From Scatophagus argus (Eukaryota > Chordata > Actinopteri > Scatophagidae), in NCBI RefSeq assembly GCF_020382885.2, contig NC_058506.1:13432318-13496317 (forward strand): a stretch of DNA of 64,000 nucleotides, read 5' to 3'. Each line of letters opens with the position of its first letter. Within the stretch, counting starts at the first letter, position 1. Shown piece by piece: positions 11,806-24,504 of the stretch. Below the pieces are notes generated by a model. The model worked only from the letters and a program-made list of their open reading frames with translations, did not search any database and was not told the origin of the DNA. The position numbers and the translations under genes were made by a program.

Positions 11806-14195
11806 TGATGCATACTGAACGTGGCGAATTAGATTAATTATTGATTTTGGTTCTCCACTCATAGGAACTTGGGAACTGTTAGCTGCTGGGAGGCTTTAAC
11901 AGAGTTGTGGTAAAATGTAAGAAGGTACCTGCTGAAGTAATGCTTATATGCATGCATATTAGAAGTACTAGCAACGGATGCTTTTCAAACTAAGACTTCA
12001 CATACAAAACATGGCGTGATTGTACAAAACGCAATGTATTACCGAAGATTAATGGCTCCCATCTCTCTTCAGCTTGTGACCTCTTCCTAAAAAGCAATGC
12101 CTGGTTGTGGCCTCTTGTCACATTTCTTGTTAGCAGTTCCACCAGATTTTAACCTCTAAACTTCTTTGACTGTTTCATTTGAACAAATGTTCAAAGACCA
12201 AAGAGGTTCAATCTTCCAGTATTTCACAAAGAAGGTAAAAATTTGTCCAAAAAAAAAAAGAAAGAATACATCTGTGTTGCATTTGTTTTCCTTCTTTCTG
12301 ACACATTAATCATCTCAAGACCTCTGAGATTTATCTTATGACCCTTAGGAAGGTAAATCTTTCTAATGTTTGTTTCTAATATTAAGAATCTGATAATGTT
12401 ACAATAATATAATGCAAACAGGGATCTCTTTTTTTCCCCTGCAGAACAAGTACTTTTACTTTTACTTTGCTGATACTTCTGGACCTCTTCTTGAGGACTT
12501 CTGTTTGAGTAAAGGATCTCAGTGCTTTGTCCACCGCTGTATTAAATTATCATGTGTTATGTGTGATATGTTCATCTGTAAAGCAGATAAATACAGTGGA
12601 TGAAAAAAGTACATTTCCAGCTAGATTGTGGTGGAGTAAAAGTCAAAAGTGTACCTAAGCACTTCAGTAAATATACTTAGTTACATTCAAGCACTGCAGG
12701 AATGTATTTTATTGTGAGTCGACAGACAAAAGATTCAACCAGACTTACATGTAAGAGACTGAGCTATGGATCGTCCAAGACAAACCGGAAAGGGGATATT
12801 TGTCACTTTCCACTCACTCAACATTCGACCTGACGAGGTCTTAACGCAATGAACCATAAAACTAAATGGCAGCATTTCTCTGTGACAACATTGTGATGAC
12901 TTTAAGTCCAGTTTGCACAACCGTCACTGGACCAAAGTGCAGCAGGAAGAACAGTAACATGGTGTGCAGTTCAGCCCTGCCATTCTGAAAGCAGTTTTTC
13001 CTCACGTACTTCCTTATTACACACGGAACAAACGGGTCATTAAATTACTGAAGGGACAGTTCAGATTAAATAAATCAAACATCGCAGTCTTTGAATATCA
13101 CTGTGACGAGAGAGCACGGTGTGAGGAGAGTTCTGATTTGCTGAGAAACTGTTTTATTAAAAGATGATGAGTGCACTTCTTTTGCCTTCAGTGTGGTTGT
13201 TTTTCCTCTCCTCCTCCCTGTTTTCATCCCTCCTCCCTGCAGTCATGCTGCGTCTGCACAGTGACTGTAATGTGGGCCAGATATCCAACATGAATACAAC
13301 TATTCTTCTCTTATTTACGCGCACACACAGAACAGTCTGTGTGCGCACGGAGAAGGTTGTGGTTACAGTAGTACCAAAATGGTACATTATGTTGTTGTGA
13401 CATTAAACCACTCAGTATTGCTTTTGCTTGGCCTTTCAACACACCCCAGTCTCTTCTGTCTACACACAAATTCCAAAGGCGGTGTGAGTAAACATTTTTG
13501 CAATGTCATTTAAATACATGTGACATTTACAACAGCGACATTTCATTAAATTGCCAGGCTGTAAGCAGATATGATTTCATGCTAACTTTTGGCCAAAACA
13601 ACAGGGTATAAAATGAATAGGGCTGTGTATGAGGAACCCCCCTTTCATAAAGCTGCTTTCACACATTCATTACTTATGTTTGGATGGATTACATAGGCAG
13701 AAATATAATTATAGGGTAACAGCCACCAAACATTAGAATAACAGCTTAGCAAGAGGTGATTTTCTTTGCTTGGTGTGCCAGCCATCTCACACCACAGTAA
13801 GGTTTGAGGATGCTGCCATCTTCTGGAAGAAAAGCTGCATAACCAGAGCTATACCAGTGCTACAAATGCGCACAGGAAGGTGTTTTGGGTAAAACCTTCC
13901 ATCAAATGGCATTTGTTGTACTAAGTGGATGTTTTTTTTTTTATTTTATTTTTACTTTATGGTGGATTGAAAGTAAACACTTTACTGTCTACTTTTAAAG
14001 CCACCTGCCACCAAAGCTACATATTACTTTTGTCCTTTAAGTTTGAAGTTAAATCATTCTTGTGTTGTGCAGTCTTCTTGTGTTTGAGGCTTCAGTTTCT
14101 CATTTGATTAAGGTTGCTCTTTTTTATGTAATTTCCTCTTAAGGCAGATCAGTCAAACCTTTGTACTTCAAATATGTTACACTGACTTATTTACT
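11806..14195. other. Intergenic spacer
   Basis: No gene recognised. The short frames near 13.16-13.40 kb overlap on both strands and show no family similarity. A CTCF-like motif lies at 13813-13826 (listed separately). Confidence 0.6.
13813..13826 (-). promoter_or_regulatory. CTCF-like core motif
   Basis: Read on the minus strand this is CCAGAAGATGGCAG, which matches the CTCF core CCASYAGRKGGCRS at all but one position. It lies between ubl3 and the OR cluster. Match by eye; occupancy unknown. Confidence 0.35.
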
Positions 14196-15345
14196 TACTG
14201 CATCCGGAAAATATTCACACCGCTTCACTTTTTGCATGTTTTGTTATGTTAGTCTTATTCCAAAATGGATTAAATGGATTTTCCCCCCTCAAAATTCTAC
14301 ACAAAATACCTCATAATGACAAAGTGAAACAATTTTGCTCGAATTTTTTGCAAATTAAAAATTAAAAAAACAAAAATATAACATACATATGTATTCACAC
14401 CCTGTGATCAATACTTTGTTGAAGCCCCTTTGGCAGCAATTACAGCCTCAAATCTTTTTGAGTATGATCCTATAAGCTTGGCACACTTATTTTTGGGCAG
14501 GTTCTCTCACTCTTTAATGCAGAACCTCTCAAGCTCCATCAGTTTGGATGGGGAGCGTCGGTGCATATCCATTTTCAAATCTCTCCAGAGACCCTCAATA
14601 GGGTTCAAGTCTGGGCTCTGGCTGGGCCCCTCAAGGGCTTTCATATGCATTTTACTGAGGAGTGGCTTCCTTCTGGCTGTTCTACCACACAGGCCTAACT
14701 AGTGGAGTGTTGCAGAAATGGTTGTCCTTCTTGAAGGTTCTACCCTCTCCACAGAGCAACACTGGAGCCCTGTCAGAGTCATATTGGGTTGTTGGTCACC
14801 TCTCTGACTAAGGCCCTTCTATCCTGATAACTCAGTTTAGCTGGGCAGCCAGCTCTAGGAAGAGTCCTGGTGATTCCAAACTTCTTCCACTTAGGGATTA
14901 TGGAGGCCACTGTGATCTTTGGGATCTTTAATGCGGCAGAAATCTTTCTGTTCCCTTCCCCAGATCTGTGCCTCGAAACAATCTCAGAGGTCTACAGACG
15001 ATTCCTTTGACTTCATGGCTTGGTTTGTGCTCTGACATGCACTGTCAACTGTGAGGGCTTATATGGACAGGTGTGTGCCTTTCCAAATCATGCCCAATCA
15101 ACTGAACTTACCACAGGTGGACTCAGCTCAAGTTGTAGAAACCTCTGAAAGATGGAAACAGGATGCACCTGAGCTCAATGGAGCTCAAAGTGTCATGGCA
15201 AAGGGGTCGCTTTTTCATTATGAGGTATTTTGTGTCGAATTTTGAGGGAAAAAAAATGAATTTAATCTATTTTGGAATGAACACAAGGAACATAACAAAA
15301 TGTGGAAAAAGCAAAGCGGTGAGAATACTTTCCAGATGCACTGTA
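14196..15345 (-). mobile_element. Tc1/mariner-type DNA transposon, internally deleted
   Basis: The ends are imperfect inverted repeats: CTGCATCCGGAAAATATTC at the left and its near reverse complement, ending GATGCACTGTA, at the right, with TA at both borders. Read on the minus strand, 14.43-14.64 kb encodes the end of a Tc1 transposase, with the block SQSPDLNPIEGLWRDLK that carries part of the DDE catalytic region. At about 1.15 kb it is shorter than a full Tc1 (about 1.3-1.6 kb) and has stop codons and missing internal parts, so it cannot make active transposase. It is a plain DNA transposon common in fish. Confidence 0.9.
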
Positions 15346-18300
15346 ACTCACCGGAAAAGATGATGATTTAGATTTTTTTTGGATAGGATAAGATATAGGA
15401 TAGGATAAGAAGTTTTTTTCTTGATTCTTGTGCCAAATTCCACACACATTTGTTAAAACTAATAAAATAATATTTGGGTTAAGTGAATAAGCATAATGTG
15501 AATGTAGAGTCGTCTATATGCCATAATAATGCTGATTTTACTTTGGGTGAGTAAAACTTCAGGACTTAAAGTCCGTCCATAAACTCAGCTTGAAGTTGTG
15601 TCACCCATTATTTAGAGTTTCTTAAATTCAGTCTCAATTCAGTAGAGAAAGGACAAACAGCTGTAATATTTTGTGTTTTGACATCCAAAGGTCACGAATA
15701 TAGAGATTTTGTTTTTAAAGCATTTCTCTTCTCCCTTTTCTCTCTGAATAGGAGGAGTATAAATCTACTTCCTGCTGTTGCTGGTTCTGACAGAGTGGAT
15801 TAGATGTCTGCAGCTTCTCTGTGTGTGTGCTTTGATGTAGAAGAGGATGGAGGTATTGTTCGTCTCTCACACAAGCCACAAACTTACACAATATATCGCC
15901 CAAAAAACGGATTACAGATTCTTCCTACCGTATTGCACATCGCAACAATTGGATTTTTAACAAGAGAACTTCTAGAGAAACTGGCTGTTTTTTGTTAGCG
16001 CATTTGTTAACATTTCAACACAATAAATTGACACAAGTAAATGCAAAATAGGTTTCTACTAAATGAGGACAGAAAGAGGAAAATACTTTTACAAACATAC
16101 ACAAACTTAGTCTTTGGTTTTCCCTCCACAGCCCTGATTCCAATAAGGTGAAAAACACCACTGAAAACAGAATGCAATGATGACCAAATTCTTTTCAAGT
16201 CATTCAATTATTCACTGAATATGCTACAACAACGAGATATTTAATGTTGATATTTAAACTGATCAGCTTTATTTCTTTGGAAAATATTTATTCATTCTGA
16301 ATTTGATGCTTGCAACACATTACAGGCTTACAGAGAGATTTTGTATGTGATGTGTGGATACGGGGTTCATACAAGTACTTGAATAAAACCGAGAGGTAAA
16401 AATACTGATAAACTATTTAATAAAATATTCTACTATTTACTGGAGCTTTGCAAGTTAAGGACAGAAAATGTGTTGGTTTTCCTGAGAGGCCTTTCCATAG
16501 GCTGCCTCCCAAATTGGCACCCGGCCATCAACACTGTGAGAACCCCTGCTGTAAGGCATTAGCGCGATGACCACTTAGTATCTGCCATTCTGTCAAATAT
16601 TTTGGAACCATCTCAGTTCAAACAATACTCATACTGCTGCGACTTTAAACTTCTCAAAAACATGATTCAGGGCCGTACAGAAAAAAACATCGAACTTATA
16701 ATGTCATAATAGTGTATGATGTCATTAAGGTGTATAACATAAAATTCCTTAGCACCAAATTCACCTGTTTGCAGGTAAGGCAGATAAATGTCCCCCGAGG
16801 TCCAGTAAAGAAAGGGTTGACGTACCAATCTATCCGCCGTGGCGTCTCCATCTCACTTCCACATTAAATTGCCATGTTGTCCAGTGAAATTACTAATAAA
16901 AAGCCCTAATGACACAAGCTTTCGACCCTCTCAAAGTCATACGAGTTGGCCTGCAAACAGCAGCTTTCTACAAGTTGTCATTCTTAACCTGACAGAAGTT
17001 TGTTAATGTGGCCCAGTTTGACTATTGAAAGTGTGGAAATGAAATTACTAATACACAATGTATGCATTTTGCATCACGTGATGGGACCGCACAGAATGTT
17101 TGAAAGGGTTCTCGGTGTGAGCACCAACATTGTGAGTGAACGAACAAGCTGAACAGTGTGTTAATTGTTTCTTTTCTTCCTGATTGTTATTTTATTATTG
17201 TGAGGCTTTAAAAAAAATCACTGCTTTTCCTCTGTCTATGTTGGCAAATCCTTGAAATGTTTTTCCTCTTTGCCCACTGGGAACTCTTCATATGTGAAAT
17301 GATAAATAAAGGAGTTCTCCTGTGGGTAAGGTTTTTTAATTTATTAAGAAGTACTCATGTTAATGGCAACATGGCGTCACTGTGAGGCATCCCTTGCACT
17401 TGTGTAACTTTGAGCATGCGTTCAGTGAACTTTGTTTTTCTCTAATTTTCCAAAATTTCCCCTCTGGGAAGGGTTAAGTTGAGGATAATCTTATCAGATA
17501 CCTCAGATGTCCATGGCAGTGTGTCAACATGTGATGAATACAAACTTTATTTTTACAGTATTTTTTTCCTGTTAGAAATTAATTGATCTCCTTTAACACA
17601 TTTTGCTCCATGCCAACACAGCAAGGTCACAGTGTCACACATTTAATTACTTTATAGAATTTATAGTAGAATGCAAAGGAGCACAAGCTGTCACATTAAG
17701 GCAAATTAAAACAAAACAAAACAAAAAAAAAAAACTTCAACAAAAACAAAAGTCCTTGAAAAATAATGAGCAGCACCATTTGGGTGATAAACGTTTGTGT
17801 TTGTCTGTGAGCGTGCGTGTGTGATGAGGCTGAACCCTCTCAGGGCCAATTAGTCAGTTTGGTCCTAATAGATGTGAGCAAGACTGTCGTCCTCCGGGAA
17901 GCAGGAGAAAAACAGATCAGGTCCCTCCTGAGGGCAAATGAGAAGGTGCGTTGGCCTTGTGGAGGGATTTTTTCGGGGGGATTAGACTTGTTTGTGAGGG
18001 TGGAAAGTAAAATCAAGTTAACTTTGTGATTCATGATGGTTGTTTTAGGCCATCTTGTGAAAAAGTAAAGAAAGCCTAGAGATGATAAAGTAACAATGTA
18101 AGTACTCAAGAAACCTGAGGTCTAAAGATGAGGATTTCATGTCAAGGGCAAGTTATGTGCAAACGGGATTGTCAGATTTTCACCACATTATTATTATCAT
18201 GGCCAAAATAATCCACAATAACAACATCATCTTCACCTGTAACTTTGTGTGTTATTAGTATTTCTTTTTGGGGCAAATTAATTACACTTAAAATACAAAT

Positions 18301-18818
18301 GCAGGGAGCTTGAGCGAGAGTCTATAACCATAACTGTACAAAAGCTTCCAACATGAACTGCTGTTCCTATTAGAATCACCATGTTGTTGCACATCTCTTG
18401 AAAGGCACACAAAAAGTCATCACGTTGTCAAATTAACAGGTGGTTGGATCCCTCAGGAGGCTAATTTGTCAGCATTTTCTTTTTTGCAGAATGAAGAGTA
18501 ATGTACTAAACTGTTCCCTGCAGGCCTGAAACCGTATATTCATCCCATCATTTTGTTCTCTTTGTTATTTTTTTCACACGATCTCGCTCTCTGTCTCTGT
18601 GGGAGAACTGAAACACCTCAACTATACCCAGGGAGCTAATTTCATTAGTTTTGCGGCAATACGTTAATAGTAAATCCCTAAAGATTATACTCCATGTAAT
18701 AGTTTTATTTCAGTGGTCTTGTGGCCCTGGAGCTTCAATAGTCTCTTGAGTAAGTTCTCATACTATATTAGGAACAGCACACTGAACCAAATGAAATTAA
18801 TAAGAACTGCAAATGTAC
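15346..18818. other. Intergenic spacer with a transposon remnant and possible conserved noncoding DNA
   Basis: No gene recognised. A Tc1-like remnant is at 16127-16325. The stretches 16.75-17.05 and 17.80-18.05 kb are of mixed composition and contain AATTAGT- and CTAATGA-like homeodomain words, so they look more like regulatory DNA than neutral spacer. This is an impression only. Confidence 0.4.
16127..16325. mobile_element. Tc1-like transposon terminal remnant
   Basis: The stretch from CCCTGATTCCAATAAGG through GAGATATTTAATGTTGATAT to TTGATGCTTGCAACACATTA matches, from memory, the end region of a very common fish Tc1-like element (usual form CCCCGATTCCAAAAAAGTTG and so on). Only one end is present. 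No transposase sequence is left. Confidence 0.65.
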
Positions 18819-19141
18819 TAGCGCCGCATGGTGTTGCAGTGGTTAGCATTGTGGCCTCACAGCAAGAGGGGTTTGAGTCCGGGTGTGGGCCTTTCTGTGT
18901 GGGGTTAGCATGTCCGCATACTTTTCTCCGCATACTTCCTTTGACGTTCCATCTTAAAGATATGCACATTGGGTTAACTGGCTACTCTGCGTTGCTCCAA
19001 GGTGTGAGTGTGTGAGCGTGTGTGATTGTCTGTCGTTGTGAGTTGGCCCTCTGAATGACTGATGACCAGTCCAAGATGTAGCCAACCTCTTGCCCTTTGT
19101 AAGCTGGCACGGCTAAAGCGGTTATAGAAAATGGATGGATG
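18819..19141 (+). mobile_element. Short non-autonomous retroposon with tRNA-like head
   Basis: It begins with a decayed pol III-like promoter (TGGTTAGCATTGTGGCCTC, then GGTTTGAGTCC as a B-box-like word). A body follows that matches a widespread fish repeat, with phrases such as GGCCTTTCTGTGTGGGGTTA. It ends AAGCGGTTATAGAAAATGG followed by GATG repeats. That tail resembles the 3' end of the Rex3-like LINE, so it was probably mobilised by that LINE. Classification is from memory. Confidence 0.7.
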
Positions 19142-21595
19142 TGTTTGTACTGAGGATGCACAATTTTGGGTTTTTGCTGATATCTGATGAGCTGAGGTGA
19201 ACATTTCCAGCTTATTTTGTACGATCGCCGATAAATGCACATACTTTCTAGACTGAATTTTAGATAACATCAGTCCACTCATAGTGGAATTAACATTTTA
19301 TTACACTTACTCTTATTGTGATGGCCCACTGGCAGAGGCAGATTTAATGTTTTCAAAATACATACATTCACTGGGCAACTACTATAAAAGGGCAAAAGAT
19401 AAAGGTCTAGTCTGCCTTACCTAAAGAACAAAAAAACATAGACATTGCCTGTTATGTTACCGTTGTCATCACTAGCACAGTACTGGTGTACTGTAATATT
19501 TTCTGAAAAATACTATGTTATTCAGGTACCGTTGTTTTCTTCAGGTATTCAGACATACAGTATGAGTTACTCTTTCACCCAGATGCAAATTCAGGCACCA
19601 GTCAATTTGGCACAGATTGATTTAATGTGAATAGGTATCAGTATTAGTTAGGTACTAGTAGTACAATAAATAAATAAAAACTTGAAATACTAAGCTGTGG
19701 TTCATGCAGCGCAACAACCTGATTATCAACCTGATTAACCTGATTTCACCGTCCCATCGATGTTGAGTGTATTTGTTGTAGTGTTGGCAAAGATTTGTGA
19801 TGGTGGTGTTCTTTTCAGAGTTTAGTCTCACTAGGTGTTAAAGTTTAATAACACTAGCCTATAGTTTCTCCTGTATTCCTGTTGAGATATATGGAACAGA
19901 GCAGAGGAGAGACGTGTTAAGTAAATATAATGTTACTCAAGCTGATGGCGACTTGTTACAGCAGTGTAAGTGCAATAAAAGATTCCCTACTAAATACTAA
20001 CGACTAAATTGAATGTATTCAATCAATCAAGTTGGCCAGACGTCGACCACCTTGACATTTCTTTCAATTAGTGATATTGCTCATAAATGAGGCACTGAAC
20101 CCTCCACCAGTGGAACAAAAATGCTAATTATTAGGTTATTGAATGCAAAATACATCCAAATGTTTGCCCTTTTAAAAATAAGATATAAAATAAGTATAAC
20201 ATGTAAGCTTTGTACACTGTACACTGTTTGAACTGTGCCCTCAGTTGATTTCTGCAACTAATGTGAAAACAAAAATCTGTTTTTGGTCATTGTAAACTGA
20301 TTTAGAATATGAGAATCACAAATCCCTTCTTTGCCTATTGTGTAAAACCCAGTTCAAGGACAGAATTCCAGCTAAGTGTTGACATGGGCAAGTAGAATAA
20401 GTATGTTTTTAGGACTGTTTCTAAGTAAGTGTTTTGATTTGATGCTGGCATGTTCTCTCACAATTACTAGTTTCACAAACAAGTAAAACAGTAGTGCAAC
20501 CAACATGAAAAGTGAAATATGTGAACCAAGTTTTCAACTTTTTTTAAAAAATTAAATAGCAGCTACATACAGTAATTAAGATAGGACAAATAAGTATGTA
20601 TTCTGTGCTTGCTGTTTATGTCAAAACACTCAAACAAAAGTTTCTAACTTCATGATGCAATATAATTCTTGCTTGTCTTCCAACTTACATAACTTCCACC
20701 CCTGACTGACCTGCAGTGTTTACCTGACTGTTTGGGATGTGTCATCATCCTGCTAGAGCAGTGTCGACAAACAGCTCATTAACAGCCTCATTAGGGAGAG
20801 CGAGTCAAGTTTTCAACAGGGGAGTAAAGAATGGTTATGAGATAAACTTCTTACTTACGATGACTGCAAGGAGCAAACAATCAGATCAAGTCAAAACAAA
20901 TCAACTATGATAAAGCCAAAGAAGTTTGCTGACTGTTGAATATACAGTATTCATTGTGTAAGAAACATGGTTAGATACAAGAGCGTGGCCTTTTCTCTGC
21001 TGGCTTTGAACATGATCTCAAATACACTTGCACATCAGAAATAGATTCTGAATAGGATGATATGCTTTTGGATGGTAACCAGGACATGAAAGTGTTCTCT
21101 TGAGGCTACCATACTGGACACCTTCTTGTCATCCTCCTTCTTATGTTCATTAAAATAACAAAAATAATTAGTAACAGAGCCATGTCAAAACATGTTATAG
21201 CTGTTATAGCTGCAAAGCTGTCTATGCATTTAAAATTCAGTGCCATGTTGGTGTAATGGTCAGGTGCCCCAATACTTCTGTCTATCTAGTGTAACTTGCT
21301 CTAATATACATAGTCCAGATGACTCAAGGCAACAGTTTTAGCATATGCATCAACTGTATGCGGTCATCACAGATTGTCCAGCTGACCTTTTGACCTTTAA
21401 GGTGTGAAGTTCACCTGGAGTTCTTCTGAAAATGGTCGAGTGAGGATGGTGCCCCATGGTGTCTCCCCCCGAAGCCTATTGCTGACTCTTTTTGTATATG
21501 CTCTACTGTGTTTTAATGAAGCCAAACGTAATTCTTAAATGATTAATGGCTTAATTGTTGGAATAACTGGAGGAATACCTGATTACTAAAATAAT
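19142..21595. other. Intergenic spacer upstream of the OR cluster
   Basis: No gene recognised; AT-rich sequence without long frames. A Tc1-type terminal repeat fragment lies at 21262-21296. Confidence 0.6.
21262..21296. mobile_element. Solo Tc1-like terminal repeat fragment
   Basis: CCCCAATACTTCTGTCTATC followed by TAGTGTA corresponds to the terminal repeat of the Tc1-like element whose deleted copy lies at 47.1-47.6 kb (usual form CCCAATACTTTTGTCCATAT). Only this end was seen. Confidence 0.5.
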
Positions 21596-21670
21596 CTACA
21601 GCTACAGGCCTTGTAACTTGCATAAATGCAAGTTCATTGGACTGAAAAAGTTTTGTTGTAATTCAAAAGG

Positions 21671-21719
21671 CTCAAGGGATCGAACACAGGCACACATTTA
21701 CAGAGGAGGACCATAAAAG
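21671..21719 (+). promoter_or_regulatory. Candidate promoter of the first OR gene
   Basis: CTCAAGGGAT (21671-21680; reverse complement ATCCCTTGAG) resembles an O/E (Ebf) half-palindrome. ATAAAAG (21713-21719) could serve as the TATA element, about 140 bp before the ATG. The same pair recurs in front of the pseudogene at 24.1 kb (CTTAAGGGAT at about 23944 and a GTAAATG word downstream), so the arrangement was duplicated with the gene. Confidence 0.35.
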
Positions 21720-21856
21720 AATTAAAGCTCATCAGAGCTTCATCATCAAGGACCCCCCCTCTGTCTATGTGACAGAACACAGTACTGACTCGCAGTATTG
21801 TCTTTCCACAACGAACTTTGTGCTTCAGACAGTAAAAACTTGAAGAAAACCTTACA

Positions 21857-22849
21857 ATGGACTTTTTCAACTCTGCTCTTGGGAGAAACATCACTTTTGT
21901 GCGTCCTGCATATTTCATAATAAGTGGACTTTCTGGCATACCTCATATCAAGTTTTACTACGTCTTTCTCTTCTTTGTTTATATTGTTTCAGTGCTGGGG
22001 AACACAGTTGTGATGGCAGTAATATACCTGGATCATAATCTGAGGACTCCAAAATATATTGCAGTTTTTAACTTAGCGTTTGTGGACCTGTTTGGTAACT
22101 CTGCTTTGGTGCCGAAGCTTCTTGACATTTTTTTGTTCAACCATAGCTATGTCGCTTACAACGACTGCCTGACATTCCTATTTTTCTGCTACACCTGCCT
22201 CTCAATGCAGGCTCTTAATCTGGTTGCACTTGCCTATGACAGACTGATTGCTATCTCCTCCCCACTACATTATCAAGTGAGGGTGACCAACAGATCGATG
22301 CTATCTTTGATTGCATATTTTTGGCTCTTTGTCATTACTGTTACTCTTATTGCAGTTGGCCTTCTAACGAGACTTTCCTTCTGTAACTCTGTGGTTATTA
22401 ACAGCTATTTCTGTGACCATGGCCAGATATACCGGCTGGCTTGTAATGACAAAACTCCTAATTCTGTAGCTGGTAAGTTATTAACAGGACTTATTCTTTG
22501 GCTTCCACTGGTATTTATCTCATTTAGTTATCTATATATTGGTTATGCACTGTCTAAAGTGGCCAAGCTTCAGGAAAGAATGAAGGCCTTAAAAACCTGC
22601 ACATCTCATCTGTCATTAGTGGCAATATATTTCCTCCCCATATTAATCACATTTACCATGGGGGCAAGTATTCATCCACATGCCAGGATCATAAACTTGT
22701 CTCTGACCTCTGTCTTTCCTCCCATGTTGAACCCAATCATTTATGTTCTGCAGACACAAGAAATCAAAGAATCTGTTAAAAAGTTGTTTAAAATCAGAGT
22801 GCAAACCAAAATTAAGGCGAAGAAAGCCTCCCACAGTTTAGATTGTTGA
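21857..22849 (+). CDS. Olfactory receptor (class A GPCR), + array gene A
   Basis: Intronless frame of 330 residues, the usual OR length. It should be an odorant-binding, G-protein-coupled receptor of olfactory sensory neuron cilia. OR hallmarks in order: sequon NIT at residues 11-13; GN at 48-49 in TM1; LRTPKY at 62-67 (family LHTPMY); Cys104 before TM3; AYDRLIAI at 126-133 (family MAYDRYVAIC); the EL2 cysteines 176, 186 and 196 around SYFCDHG; KALKTCTSHL at 243-252 before TM6; NPIIY at 292-296 in TM7. The start is well placed at the conserved MDFFNSALG. AATAAA at 23211-23216 is a likely poly(A) signal. It is nearly identical to the next two ORs over the first 95 residues, but differs in TM4-TM5 and in the tail. 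Subfamily and symbol cannot be assigned without a tree. Confidence 0.93.
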   Translation: MDFFNSALGRNITFVRPAYFIISGLSGIPHIKFYYVFLFFVYIVSVLGNTVVMAVIYLDHNLRTPKYIAVFNLAFVDLFGNSALVPKLLDIFLFNHSYVAYNDCLTFLFFCYTCLSMQALNLVALAYDRLIAISSPLHYQVRVTNRSMLSLIAYFWLFVITVTLIAVGLLTRLSFCNSVVINSYFCDHGQIYRLACNDKTPNSVAGKLLTGLILWLPLVFISFSYLYIGYALSKVAKLQERMKALKTCTSHLSLVAIYFLPILITFTMGASIHPHARIINLSLTSVFPPMLNPIIYVLQTQEIKESVKKLFKIRVQTKIKAKKASHSLDC

Positions 22850-23210
22850 GGCAGCAGATGTGTACTTGAGTCTGGTTGAAGAATCTGGTTCCAGTGGAGA
22901 TAGATCTTCATTGACACAGAGCGTTATTAACTTCACAGCTGTATGTTGTCTCTGTAAAATGTGTACTTGTCCTGTGATTGTGGTCTATAAATATATATAT
23001 ATATAAGGAGAATAAGAAACAAAATGAGAATCCAATTAAAAATGCTGACATTCACATAGGAAATTATACTCGAAAACCTTTTTCAAACCCTTGACATGAC
23101 ACCATATAAACATGGTTAATTTAATGTAAAGTAGATTTAAAAAAGACTTTTTAAATCTGCTTTTTGAAGTAAATTGTCACAATGAGCTGTTCCTGCTTAT
23201 CAAGCTTTAT

Positions 23211-23216
23211 AATAAA
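23211..23216 (+). terminator. Poly(A) signal of OR gene A
   Basis: AATAAA, 362 bp past the stop codon and the first canonical hexamer after the gene. Confidence 0.5.
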
Positions 23217-24103
23217 GAAAGTCAAGAATATTTACTGTCCTGGTGTGCAATGCCTGTATTTCAACGCCCATCAGGGATTTGAGTTTGAGAGGTTTTTTTT
23301 TTAACCCTCTGAGGTTGCCGTAGCTGGTCAGTGTAATAACAGACTGCACTAGTTTGAGTTAACAATATGACGTCAGCAGCTGTTAGTTTGTTTTCACCGA
23401 ACTTAGAAAACATATCTGCAAGTATAAAATGTCATTTTATGTTAAACATGTTAAGTGAAATGGATCATTTGTTAAGACAATGTAACACTCCTTATGCTAT
23501 TTTCTGCAACTCAATGTTTACATTGAGCTAAAAGTCAAAGTTCTAGTTATTAATATGATTAATAAGTCACCATTAATTTTGGACTACCTCCTGAGCACCC
23601 CCTACATAGCCGGAAGTTCAGAGAGTGTGAGTTTTTTCTCCTATTAAAATTTCTTTGACCAAATATGCAAATCACTTTCTGCACAAGGATATCAGTCATT
23701 TCTGTTGTTAGTAGAACTAGTTGGAAACCACCAAAAGGAAAGCAAACGCTATTAATTTCAGTTATTAAAAGGCTGAGCCAAAATGTTTTTGGTCCATCCT
23801 AAATTGAAATCCTGGCACCGTGCCTGTATAGGGCAAAGGTCATTGCAGGTTTCCAACAATGTAACTGATGGCTGCAGGCCGGCTAACTTGCGTAAACGCA
23901 ACAAGTTCATTGGACTGAAAAAGTTTTAATCTAATGCAATAGACTTAAGGGATTGAAATAGGCCTTATTTACAGAGGAGGATCGTAAATGAATTAAAGCA
24001 TGTCAGAAGTTCATCTTCATCAGATCAGTCAGCGAGAGAGAAGAGCTCACCTCTCTCTATGTATCAGAACACAGTGCTAATTCACAGCACTGTCCTCTAC
24101 CAT

Positions 24104-24504
24104 GAACTTAGAAAACATATCTGCAAGTATATGCCTTTGGGAGGAACATTACTTTTGCACATCCTGCATATTTCATAATAAGTGGACTTACTGGCATACC
24201 TCATATCAAGTTGTACTACGTCTTTCTCTTCTTTGTTTATATTGTTTCAGTGCTGGGGAACACAGTTGTAATGGCAGTAATACACCTGGATCATAATCTG
24301 AGAACTCCAAAATATATTGCAGTTTTCAACTTTTTTGTTTGGGGACTTGTCCTCTAACTCTTCTTTGGTGCTGAAGCTTTTTGACATCTGTCTATTTAAC
24401 CATTGCTACATCCCCTACAACAACTGCTTGACATTCCTGTTTTTCTGCTACTCCAGCATTTCACTACAGGGTCTTAATCCTAATCTGTTTGCACTCGCCT
24501 ATGA
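24104..24504 (+). pseudogene. Truncated olfactory receptor pseudogene
   Basis: From about 24132 the DNA closely matches the neighbouring ORs, beginning at their LGRNITFVRPAYF region and passing TM1 (SVLGNTVVMAV), RTPKYIAVF and the TM2 region. It then loses similarity after LFALAYD, at the end of TM3 (about 24504). A frame shift breaks the TM2 segment near 24335. TM4-TM7 are absent. The normal first codons are replaced by 28 bp identical to a sequence 0.7 kb upstream (see findings). About 250 bp of upstream DNA (from 23880) also matches the region before gene A, so this arose by tandem duplication of an A-like gene. Confidence 0.9.
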
